Part shown: piece by piece, positions 56,303 through 64,000 of the stretch
Layout of the letters: every line of letters starts with the position of its first letter
How positions within the stretch are numbered: the stretch's first letter is position 1
Assembly: GCA_029204225.1 (NCBI GenBank)
Contig: CM055103.1
Location: 58,102,529-58,166,528, forward strand
Reading direction: 5' to 3'
DNA: 64,000 nucleotides
From: Diphasiastrum complanatum
Lineage: Eukaryota > Streptophyta > Lycopodiopsida > Lycopodiales > Lycopodiaceae
Notes under the pieces: generated by a model
The model's input: only the letters and a program-made list of their open reading frames with translations
The model's database searches: none
What the model was told of the DNA's origin: nothing
Made by a program: the position numbers and the translations under genes

Positions 56303-57164
56303 TGTGAAAAATCCAGCAACTTCACACATGTGGGGAACCACAACCAAAGTGCGAATGATCTTTACCATGTTTTATGGTGGCACACAGATCACCTGTAGAG
56401 CAATCCTACAATCTACCAACAAATCTGAGGCTAGAGCATAATCTAGAATGTTACAGATCAAAGCAATACTAATTCCTCACAAATAGAGAGAATACATAAG
56501 CAAAATAATGTATGAAAAATGCCTTCTACTCGAGGTAGAGAGAGAATATAAAAAACAAGCAAAATAGAATGAGATTCAATTTTGACATTATGACATTACC
56601 AAATCTTGATTCATCATTAGAAATGAATGAGAACCATATGTACATATATAGGAGAGCCAAAATTCGTGGTACTCCTTGCATTCAATGCATATCCTACACC
56701 TAATCAAGTGTAAACTACTACCATAATGACACCTAACAGCTTGCATGCTGAAATTGTACCTAACTTCTACCTACTTTCTCCAAATATCAAATTCTCAACT
56801 AGATATGTACAAAACTACATCCACTAGTATATGCATGCCTTGCATGTGACTTTCCTAGATGAATTGGACATGTATAGAACATGTATACTGACTTGCATGT
56901 TGCATGCATGCACTCTAACTGACTTTGCATGTCATCTAGTTTTATGCATGTCTACAAATCTAGATCTACCTAAATCAAACACACCCTAATCTACAAGGTC
57001 ATATGCTCAATTTACACACCTTTGATATATACAATCGAACAAAGTGAATATAGTCCACATATGACCATCTAGACATTGTGCATGTCATGTAGCTCGAGTT
57101 TGTACATGCTAGAGAATGATATTTACAACTTGTAAATGTACAAGCAAGATGATTTTTCTCATCA
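56303..57164 (-). repeat. 3' LTR of copia D
   Basis: 862 bp on the minus strand, from TGATGAGAAAAATCATC (57164, after CTATAGGGGT) to GCTGGATTTTTCACA (56303). The first 145 bp from the 56303 end match the remnant 5' LTR at 60820-60967 at about 90% by eye. CACACATGTG at 56323-56332 corresponds to CACACGTTTG in the 5' LTR. Confidence 0.7.
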
Positions 57165-57733
57165 ACCCCTATAGACAAGTTGGATGGCTTTTTATTATTC
57201 TTACTCCTCCTAAAAAGTTATCAACTTGGCTTGATCACTTGAACTTGAAATCCTCCAAGGTTGGTCAAATTGTTGATGAAGAAACTCTTTGTGTGTGACT
57301 TCTTTGCTTTGAATTTGAATTGAAGATAATCAAAGAATCCATCATAGCAGCACCCTTACCATAACTATGATAAGATCTCTTTGACAGAAATCTTTTTCAA
57401 ATGCCTTTAAAAAATATTCCACCAATCTGCTACTACGCCAATGTACCTTCTCCATGCCTGATGTTGATCCTGGGTTTGCAAAGTCCACATGCATGAAGTT
57501 GGCTGCACCAAAATCTGAAAAATCTGAGGCCTCCAAGCCTCATAATGGCCACAAAGATCACATAGATCAAGTTTATATCTTGAGCAATATTCAAGATTAA
57601 GCATACTAGTTTCATTAGTCCAAACACTATGAACTATATCCAAAATGGATCTAATCTTGAAACCATACTCTAACTTGATCAAATTGAGGCTAAATCCTTT
57701 CTTAAGGATGTAAGTGTCCTCATTGGATACTCT
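57165..57733 (-). other. Unresolved interior of copia D
   Basis: RNase H is expected here, but no copia RNase H motif could be read in any frame. A minus-strand frame of 91 codons (57407-57682) has no recognisable domain. Polypurine-like GGAGGAGTAAG (about 57203-57213) and TATAGGGG occur near the LTR. Confidence 0.4.
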
Positions 57734-58339
57734 CTAAAGAAGTTCACAATATGCCTCAAAACATGAAAAAACTTCTTTTTTCAAACTATGAGTACTAAAC
57801 TCATACTTGCTCTTACTCAATTTAAGAGTATACAAATGATGATACAATATCTTGCTTTCTAGATGTTTTGGAAACATAATCAAGTCACCAATGACAAGAA
57901 TTAATTTCAAACTAAAGACTTCATTAAAAACTAGAATAGTCTTACTTGATCTTTGAGATAAGCAAATCTCAATTAAGCAAGATACATCATCAATCAAAGA
58001 AAGAGAACCATAGGTGAGTAGAATAGAATGAATACCACCTTCACTTATCCTTTCTTTTCCACAAAATAAGAACAAAAAGGACTCAGCCTTGTTCAATGAT
58101 GAAGATCTTCTTGGACATGCATGTTGAGGATACTCCTCCTCAAACCTTGACCCCATCATAAGTTGGCTTTTCTCCATAGAATGAAATTTTGATGCAATAA
58201 GAGACACTGTGCTCTCTGCCTCTTCCAAGATAGAAAATAGATCTTCATGAAAAACAATAATATCTCTATGCCCAAACACCTTCGAGATAGAGAGTGTAAA
58301 GGCTATGTAGCCCTCCTTGGTGGATAAGCATCCAACCAT
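57734..58339 (-). pseudogene. Copia D integrase tail fused to unidentified sequence
   Basis: The first 30 codons are the end of a copia integrase (MVGCLSTKEGYIAF and FGHRDIIVFHEDLF, the VGY...RDVxFxE block). About 60 further codons could be the Ser/Glu-rich linker (EEYPQHACPRRSS). The remaining 100 codons (from about 58050 down to 57737) are open but match no RT or RNase H motif I know; they are Leu/Ile/Ser rich. RT has been deleted or replaced. Confidence 0.55.
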
Positions 58340-58781
58340 GATCCATAGACTTGGATCTCCATCTTTATTTCCTTACAAGAAACCACATGCAAAGCAATAA
58401 CCTTCAAGAACACTAAGGTACACAACCTTAGGCTTATAATTGAACAAGACTCCATATAATGCACTCCTTCCATTAGCTCCATAACTCCATAAAGTTTTGC
58501 ATGATGGAAAATACACATGCACCATAAAACTTAAAGAGACAAGACATAGCCAAATGTAACTTGTGGAACCATCAATAAGAGTAGAAAAGCAAGAGACAAC
58601 TTCCTTGCTTATAGATAAAGAAAGATGAACATCCAAATGTTCCAACTCCATATGATGTTTTGTCTTGGTAGAAGAAATCAAATATGGATCCATATGTGAT
58701 TTTGCCATAGAATAAGCCACTCTTGGCTTAATCTCCTTGACTATTGAAGACATAGATCTGAAATTGGAAACATGCAACCTC
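58340..58781 (-). pseudogene. Copia D integrase, internally deleted
   Basis: VWHRRLHVSNFRSMSSIVKE keeps the first zinc-binding His, but the second His of RRLGH-P is lost, and the CxxC of CEACAIAKSH has become RVAYSMAKSH. MELEHLDVHLSLSIS retains the first catalytic Asp. After FSTLIDGSTSYIWLCLVSLS the core is deleted, including the D-N-G-G-E and NGxAER blocks. The sequence resumes at ALYGVLFNYKPKVVYLSVLE. It cannot encode an active integrase, but the frame stays open. Confidence 0.8.
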
Positions 58782-60038
58782 CTATGCCATACTTTCTCTT
58801 TGGAAGCACAAGTCATCAACATCACAAGTACTTGCATTCTCATGCACATCTAACTTGAAAATGCCTCCATATCTAGATCCACTTGCTAGGATCTCATCAC
58901 CTTTCTTTATAAAACAATTTTTGACATTGAATTCCACTTCAAAAACATCATAAAATAACTTTCCAACACTAATCACATTTTTTGTGAGATTAGGAACATA
59001 AAGTACATTGAAAAGTGATAAACTCATAGAAGATGCAAGATTCGAGAAACAAATTCCAACTCCTTCAATTGTATATGCATCATTAGCAACTATGTATATT
59101 GAATCTTTAAGTTCTTGAAAAGGTTCAATAGAAATGAAAGAACTCTTGGAGCAACTCATGTGAGTTGTGGCTCCACTATCAATATACCAAGATACATCAT
59201 TAAAGGGTAAAGAGGAGAAACTAGACATCATGAGAGATGCTTCTCCTTCACTTGCATGTGAGTCTTCTATGATAAAATTGGCTTGATCTTCTTGAGTCTT
59301 CTTCTTGAAGATAGAAGAATGAGTTGAATCATCCTCTACTCTTCCTTGGTCTTTGTCCTTTGCTTTGTCCTTTGATTTGTTCTTGGTGAAGGCTTGAAAA
59401 AATTTGTTCTTGTTCCTCCCTCTTGACTTAATCTTGGCAAAGTGAGCTTTGCCACAGCCACCATCCTTCCTTGAAAGTTTGTTGATCTTCAACAACTTGT
59501 TCTTTTGCTTGCATTCTTCAGCAATAAGAACATCATGTAGAGTTTCCATAGATGGTAGCTCCTCCATGATAGCATAAGTTTGCACAACATTTGCATACTC
59601 TTCTCTGAGTCCATTAAGGACTACTTGAACAAGATGACTGTTCTCTAGAGTATCACCTATGCATGCTATCTCTCTACTTTCATCAACTCTTTGAAAACTA
59701 GAAAATATTTGATTTCTAAGAGTGAAAAGTCTTGATGTGATCTTTGCTTCATGAATGGACTTAAAGATATTCCAAGCCTCCTTGGCTGAGGTGCATGAAC
59801 TTATTTCTCTCAACAACTCATTAGAGATGTTTATCTTGATGATATGAAGAGCAATTCTTTCTCTCTTCTTGAATCTCTGAGCCTCATCATAAGCTTTAGG
59901 TTCAACTTCAATTCCTAATACAATGTCCATTACACCATAAATAATCAACAAAGATTCTATCCTATCCTTCCAAACTGAATAGTTGGAGGTATCTAGTCTC
60001 TCACTAGCTTCAAAGAGAAAATCTCCTATAGATGCCAT
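58782..60038 (-). CDS. Copia D gag-protease, open frame lacking the zinc knuckle
   Basis: 418 codons on the minus strand from ATG 60038 (MASIGDFLFEASERLDTSNY). This start matches the gag starts of copia C and A1; an upstream in-frame ATG (60071) is less likely. The UBN2-type gag (ERIALHIIKINISNELLREI and EAWNIFKSIHEAKITSRLFT) lacks about 12 residues after SFQRVDES compared with copia C. A basic Lys/Asp-rich segment follows. Where copia C has CLFCGKKGHYASNC, this frame runs KKKTQEDQANF, so the knuckle was removed by an in-frame deletion of roughly 20-25 codons. The protease DSGATTHM at 59169-59180 is intact, as are VLYVPNLTKNVISVGKL and the linker. It is the longest uninterrupted frame in the window and could make a Gag-protease with poor RNA binding. 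Confidence 0.82.
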   Translation of the reverse strand: MASIGDFLFEASERLDTSNYSVWKDRIESLLIIYGVMDIVLGIEVEPKAYDEAQRFKKRERIALHIIKINISNELLREISSCTSAKEAWNIFKSIHEAKITSRLFTLRNQIFSSFQRVDESREIACIGDTLENSHLVQVVLNGLREEYANVVQTYAIMEELPSMETLHDVLIAEECKQKNKLLKINKLSRKDGGCGKAHFAKIKSRGRNKNKFFQAFTKNKSKDKAKDKDQGRVEDDSTHSSIFKKKTQEDQANFIIEDSHASEGEASLMMSSFSSLPFNDVSWYIDSGATTHMSCSKSSFISIEPFQELKDSIYIVANDAYTIEGVGICFSNLASSMSLSLFNVLYVPNLTKNVISVGKLFYDVFEVEFNVKNCFIKKGDEILASGSRYGGIFKLDVHENASTCDVDDLCFQRESMA

Positions 60039-60806
60039 GAATGTGAAGACTCTTTGTAATTTGGACAACAAAAATGGAATTTAATGTGTTGCTTCTCTTT
60101 CACTATAGGAACCAAAACAATTGGGTGTACTACCAAATCCTATGTAAAATCTTGCAATAGCTATGTGAGATCTTGCTCACAACAAAAAACCAATCACTTT
60201 GAATTTGGATCTAGCCTCTATCTACTGATGAAGCACTTACAATTCTGATGTCAAATTTTTCCACGAGTTTCAAATGAATGAAAAACACTCTAGAGACACA
60301 TTCAGCTCAAAACACAACCCTTTGTGTGAAATGATGTGATTATGACAACAAAAACTTGTCTTATGCAATTCTATCTTTGATTGAGTACCAAAACTATGAA
60401 TGAAGAATCATGCATGCAATATAACCAATTCAAAAAGTGTCCACTTGGGTTTTGGGTCTCTCCCTACCCCTCTTTAAGAGACTATAACTCCTAGTAGGTC
60501 ATCAGAATGAATTGAATCCAATTGCATTGGAAAGAGGGCTCTTCTAGCTTTTCAACAAGCTATAATGTCAGTATCTTTGGATCTAACATAGAGGAGATAG
60601 AGTCAAATGATGTATTCTGGTTTTCACACGTGTGAAAAGTCATAATTTCGTACATCCTCTATTTTGGACTAAAATATCAGCTCTAACCTCATTCACCAAA
60701 AAACTGTTCAAGAATAGATAGCAAAACACTGCTAAACAGCTTCCTAGCTTGAATTGACAGAAAAATCTTCATACACCTGATGTTAGTAGCATTCAAAGCA
60801 TGGTAT
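60039..60806 (-). other. 5' leader of copia D
   Basis: 768 bp between PBS and gag ATG. It contains CACACGTGTG at 60625-60634 and the block TTGCATTGGAAAGAGGGCTC ... AGCTATAATGTCAGTATCTT shared with its own duplicate (61440-61550) and more loosely with the copia C leader. Confidence 0.6.
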
Positions 60807-60819
60807 GGCTCTAATACCA
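60807..60819 (-). promoter_or_regulatory. Primer-binding site of copia D
   Basis: Minus strand TGGTATTAGAGCC directly after LTR end TTTTTCACA; one C-to-T change from TGGTATCAGAGCC. Confidence 0.8.
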
Positions 60820-61578
60820 TGTGAAAAATCCAGCAACTTCACACGTTTGGGGAACCACAACCAAAGTGTGAATGAACTTTACCATGCTTTATGGTGGCAC
60901 ACAGATCACCTGTAGAGCAATCCTGCAATCTACCAACAAATCTGAGGCTAGAGCACAATCTAGAATGCTAGCTTCAAAGAGAAAATCTCCTACAGATGCC
61001 ATGAATGTGAAGACTCTTTGTAATTTGGACAACAAAAATGGAATTGAATGTATTGCTTCTCTTTCACTATAGGAACCAAAACAATTGGGTGTACTACCAA
61101 ATCCTATGTAAAATCTTGCAATAGCTATGTGAGATCTTGCTCACAACAAAAAACCAATCACTTTGAATTTGGATCTAGCCTCTATCTATTGATGAAGCAC
61201 TTACAATTGTGATGTCAAATTTTCCCACGAGTTTCAAATGAATGAAAAACACTCTAGAGACACACATTCAACTCAAAACACAACCCTTTGTGTGAAATGA
61301 TGTGACTATGACAATAGAAACTTGTCTTAACCAATTGTATCTTTGATTGAGTATCAAAACTGTGAATGAAGAATCATGCATGCAATATCACCAATTCAAA
61401 AAGTGTCCACTTGGGTTTTGGGTCTCTCCCTACCCCTCTTTAAGAGCTTATAACTCCTACTAGGGTCATCAGAATGAATTGAAACCAATTGCACTGGAAA
61501 GAGGGCTCTTCTAGCTTTCCAACAAGATATAATGTCAATATATTTGGATCTCTACCAACAAATCTGAGGCTAGATTGA
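60820..61578 (-). repeat. Truncated 5' LTR of copia D joined to a partial duplicate of its gag start and leader
   Basis: 60820-60967 is the last part of the 5' LTR. At 60968 the LTR jumps to a second copy of 60008 onward (gag start and leader, 61 to about 61550), without the PBS. It then jumps back to a 25-bp LTR piece (ACCAACAAATCTGAGGCTAG at 61555-61574, matching 60938-60957). CTAG is shared at the first junction. A tandem duplication of about 960 bp followed by a 360-bp deletion in the second unit explains it. Confidence 0.8.
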
Positions 61579-62300
61579 CGTCCCTAAAACCCATCGCAAT
61601 CCGACACACATAAGTTGTCGGAATCGACTATTAGAATTTAGCAATTTTCACATGGTTTTTTGATGTATTTTGACATCTATGTGGATCCACATGTGTGAGG
61701 ACCTGTCCACACGTGTGAGGACCTATCCACACGTGTGAAATGACACTTGTAATATTCAGATCCATTTTTATCAGCTTTCATTTGAGTCAAATATGACATC
61801 TCCTAAATTATAGGAGTTAGGTCCTAGATTGTAGGAGTCTAGAAGGTCAACACAAACCACCAATGGATGATGTGGAAAACTTGATAGATCTTATCCAAAG
61901 TGGATGTGGATAAGTACAATGAGCTATCCCACACATGCTGGATGCAGCTTAGAGAGAGATTATGATGATTGTGTACTTGATCCATGATGGATCCATTGTG
62001 AATCGAATAATGAAAAATTTTGGTTTGTGAAGCAATCTTTGTGTTTTGACTCTCTTAAGCACTTTCTTTGTGGATGAATACTTAGTAAATGAGAAGTAAA
62101 CTATTTCTCTTTATCAGGCCGTACAATAGTTGTACGTCACACGTGTGAAGCCGTGGATCATCATTTTTTATTGTTCTTGCTTGGAATCACAAAGATTTTC
62201 AAGTAGAAGCTAGATTTGAAAACTAGTCTTGATATAGATCAAGATCCCAAGCTACCAATCACTCTTTGTGATCATTTGTAGATCAAATTCAGTCCTTAAA
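61579..62300 (+). other. LTR/leader-like interval with clustered CACACGTGTG palindromes
   Basis: No coding sequence. CACACGTGTG occurs at 61708-61717, 61728-61737 and 62138-62147, and CACATGTGTG at 61688-61697; the first three copies are spaced 20 bp apart in a GTGAGGACC-linked tandem. CGTACAA...TTGTACG (62120-62136) forms a small hairpin. It may be the 5' LTR and leader of the copia A2 element, but no PBS was found. Confidence 0.45.
61688..61740. promoter_or_regulatory. Triple G-box-like array
   Basis: Three 20-bp units, each with a 10-bp palindrome (CACATGTGTG, CACACGTGTG, CACACGTGTG), joined by AGGACCTGTC and AGGACCTATC. CACGTG is the G-box core bound by plant bZIP and bHLH factors. A role in LTR transcription is inference. 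Confidence 0.6.
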
Positions 62301-62344
62301 CTTTGAAATTTGACATCCACAGCCACACTTCCCAGTCGATGGAA

Positions 62345-62402
62345 GTGAATCCAACGTGGACGTCGCATTGCGACGTCCAACATGGACGTCGGATTGCGAT
62401 GT
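62345..62402. repeat. GACGTC-rich inverted and direct repeat at the copia A2 breakpoint
   Basis: GGACGTCGCA (62358-62367) and TGCGACGTCC (62369-62378) form a perfect 10-bp inverted repeat around one T. A second, imperfect version (AACATGGACGTCGGATTGCG, then ATGTT) follows in tandem with a period of 26 bp. Copia RT sequence starts within a few bases of it. Confidence 0.8.
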
Positions 62403-63876
62403 TAGAAGAAAATCATACTTGGAATCTTGTAAATTCTCCAAAAGGGAAGAAACCACTTGCATGTAAGTGGATTTATAGAATAAAGTACAATCAAGATGGA
62501 TCTATTAGTAAGTACAAAGCTAGGCTTGTTGCTAAGGGATTTCTTCAAATAAAAGGATTGGATTATGAAGAAACATTTTCACCTATAGCTAAGCTTGTAA
62601 CCATTAGATTAATCATTTGCATTGCTACTTTGTTCAAGTGGGATCTCTACCAAATGGATGTGACAAATGCCTTCTTGAATGGCTTCTCAAAAGAGGAAAT
62701 CTACATGATGCAACCTGAGGGCTTCATCAAGGTTGGTGAGGAGCAAAAGGTGTGCTACTTAAGGAAGAGCCTATATGGCTTGAAGCAACCGCTAGAGCTT
62801 GGTACGATAGGTTGCATGATTTTCTCTATTCTCTTGGCTTTGTAAAAAGTGCTTATGAACCTTCTTTATATTTCAAATGTAATGAAGGAATGATCATCAT
62901 TTTGGTACTTTATGTTGATGACATCATTTTGACAGGAAATGATGATGAAGGCATAAGCAACGTAAAAGTTGATTTATCTACTGAATTCAAGATGGTAGAT
63001 CTAGGTTTCCTAAAGTTTATACTTGGGATAGAAGTGTCTAGAAGTAGCAATTGTACTTTCATAAGTCAATCTAAGTATGCTACTTCCATTCTTGAAAGAT
63101 TTGGTATGAAAGATTGTAAGGGAATTGACACCCCTATGGAGCATGTTGTGAAAGCAACTAATGAAGGTGATGAAGCATCCTTTGAGGACATCACCCTCTT
63201 TAGGAAGCTTATAGGCTCTCTAATCTATTTGACCATCACTACGCCTGACTTAAGTTTTTGTGTATGCAAGTTGATTCAAAGTATGCAAGCTCCTTTAGTT
63301 CATCATTGGAAAAGTGCCAAAAGAGTACTTAGATATGTTTCTAGTACTAGATTTTTTGACATACTTTATGAAGGATCTAACTTGCACATGAGAGCCTACT
63401 CGGATTCAGATTTTGCAAGTGACAAGATGGAAAGGAAGTCCATTAGTGCATTTGCAACATTTCTTTGTGGAGGAGTAATATCTCGGCTTGCCAAAAAGCA
63501 AGATACAATCTCACTATCTTCTTGTGAAGCCGAGTACAAGGCATTGACTTCAACAACCAAAGTGCTCCTATGGCTAAGAAAACTCTTGATGGAAGTACAT
63601 GTGCTAGAGGCTGAGGAGATCCCTTACATATTTTGTGACAATCAAGCTTCTCAACAAATTGTTGCAAATCCTATCTTCCATGCTAGAACAAAGCATATTG
63701 AGATAGCTCACCAGTTTGTGAGGGAGAAGGTACAATCCAAGGAGGTGCAACTACATCATGTACCATCATCCGAATGCATAGCTGATATCTTAACCAAGCC
63801 ATTGTCCAAAGATCCATTTAAGTTAAGATATGCACTTGGAATTGTAGATAGATGTACATTAGATTTGCCAAGTTAG
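62400..63876 (+). pseudogene. Copia A2 reverse transcriptase and RNase H
   Basis: Same family as copia A1. It starts ENHTWNLVNSPKGKKPLACK, continues RIKYNQDGSISKYKARLVAK, WDLYQMDVTNAFLNGFSKEE and SLYGLKQ. A single frameshift at about 62788 splits it from RAWYDRLHDFLYSLGF. YVDD is intact at 62911-62922. GMKDCKGIDTPM and SLIYLTITTPDLSFCVCKL precede RNase H: RAYSDSDFASDKMERKS, CEAEYKALTSTTKVLLWLRK, IFCDNQASQQIVANPIFHA, KHIEIAHQFVREKVQ and IADILTKPLSKDPF. It ends LDLPS-TAG (63874-63876) just before the PPT. Gag, protease and integrase are missing. Apart from the one frameshift, RT and RNase H look intact, with a 374-codon open frame (62752-63876). Confidence 0.94.
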
Positions 63877-63886
63877 AAGTGAGGAG
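63876..63886 (+). promoter_or_regulatory. Polypurine tract of copia A2
   Basis: GAAGTGAGGAG directly before TGCTGAAAATTG; it begins with the last base of the pol stop codon. Confidence 0.75.
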
Positions 63887-64000
63887 TGCTGAAAATTGTC
63901 ACTTCTCACTTGGTGTTGGTTTTGTAAATATTGATCAAACATTAGAATAATGTTGATGATCTGATTTCACACATGTTGAGCTTGTTCCATGTGTGAAATG
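63887..64000 (+). repeat. Start of the 3' LTR of copia A2 (runs off the window)
   Basis: TGCTGAAAATTGTCACTTC follows the PPT. The first 114 bp are visible and contain CACACATGTT and CATGTGTGAAATG, decayed forms of the palindrome seen in other LTRs. Confidence 0.7.

Overview
This window is plant nuclear DNA that I read as almost entirely transposable elements. No host gene, tRNA, rRNA or CRISPR array could be supported. The plant assignment rests on three things. Ty1/copia and Ty3/gypsy LTR retrotransposons are packed and nested on both strands. The copia primer-binding sites read TGGTATCAGAGC, complementary to the 3' end of initiator tRNA-Met. The decay pattern (CAG to TAG, CGA to TGA, CpG loss) is what methylated plant repeats show. 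The species cannot be named from this sequence.

Layout. 1-3938 (+): Ty3/gypsy G1 (tandem zinc knuckles, DGGSG protease, RT remnant, RNase H, integrase C-terminus). 4577-8328: two copies of an unrecognised gag-like reading region flanking LTR Y1 (6119-7089); a related LTR, Y2, lies inverted at 9220-10186. 10776-14811 (-): copia A1, broken by a 379-bp MITE-like insert. 17182-19812 (-): copia E, its integrase deleted. 19818-25911 (+): copia F, the only element with both LTRs, PBS and PPT, but full of stops. 29436-30942 (-): copia H remnant. 31277-34509 (-): LTR B1, LTR X and a copia I RT fragment. 34515-36560: AT-rich degenerate repeat field. 36587-39892 (+): copia J. 39893-41628: LTR K and LTR B3 facing each other. 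41629-42295 (+): LINE RT fragment. 42296-46225 (+): copia F2 tail, LTR B4 with a (TC)n tract, and copia B, which looks chimeric.

46326-53500 (-): gypsy G2, split by copia C (48140 to about 52258). 53549-55562: tandem duplication of LTR B plus leader. 55643-61578 (-): LTR L and copia D with a rearranged 5' end. 61580-64000 (+): G-box-rich sequence, copia A2 RT-RNase H, PPT and the start of its LTR.

No element looks able to move by itself: each lacks an enzyme domain or carries frameshifts and stops. Several are internally deleted derivatives with intact reading frames over part of their length (gag-protease of copia D, gag/integrase of copia B), so they might once have been mobilised in trans. 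The points most worth a second look are: amber stops at glutamine positions in the copia frames; the palindrome CACACGTGTG shared by several LTR families and its CpG-decayed variants; LTR X with a PPT on one side and a PBS on the other; the unknown gag-like protein at 4.6-8.3 kb; and the degenerate repeat field at 34.5-36.6 kb.
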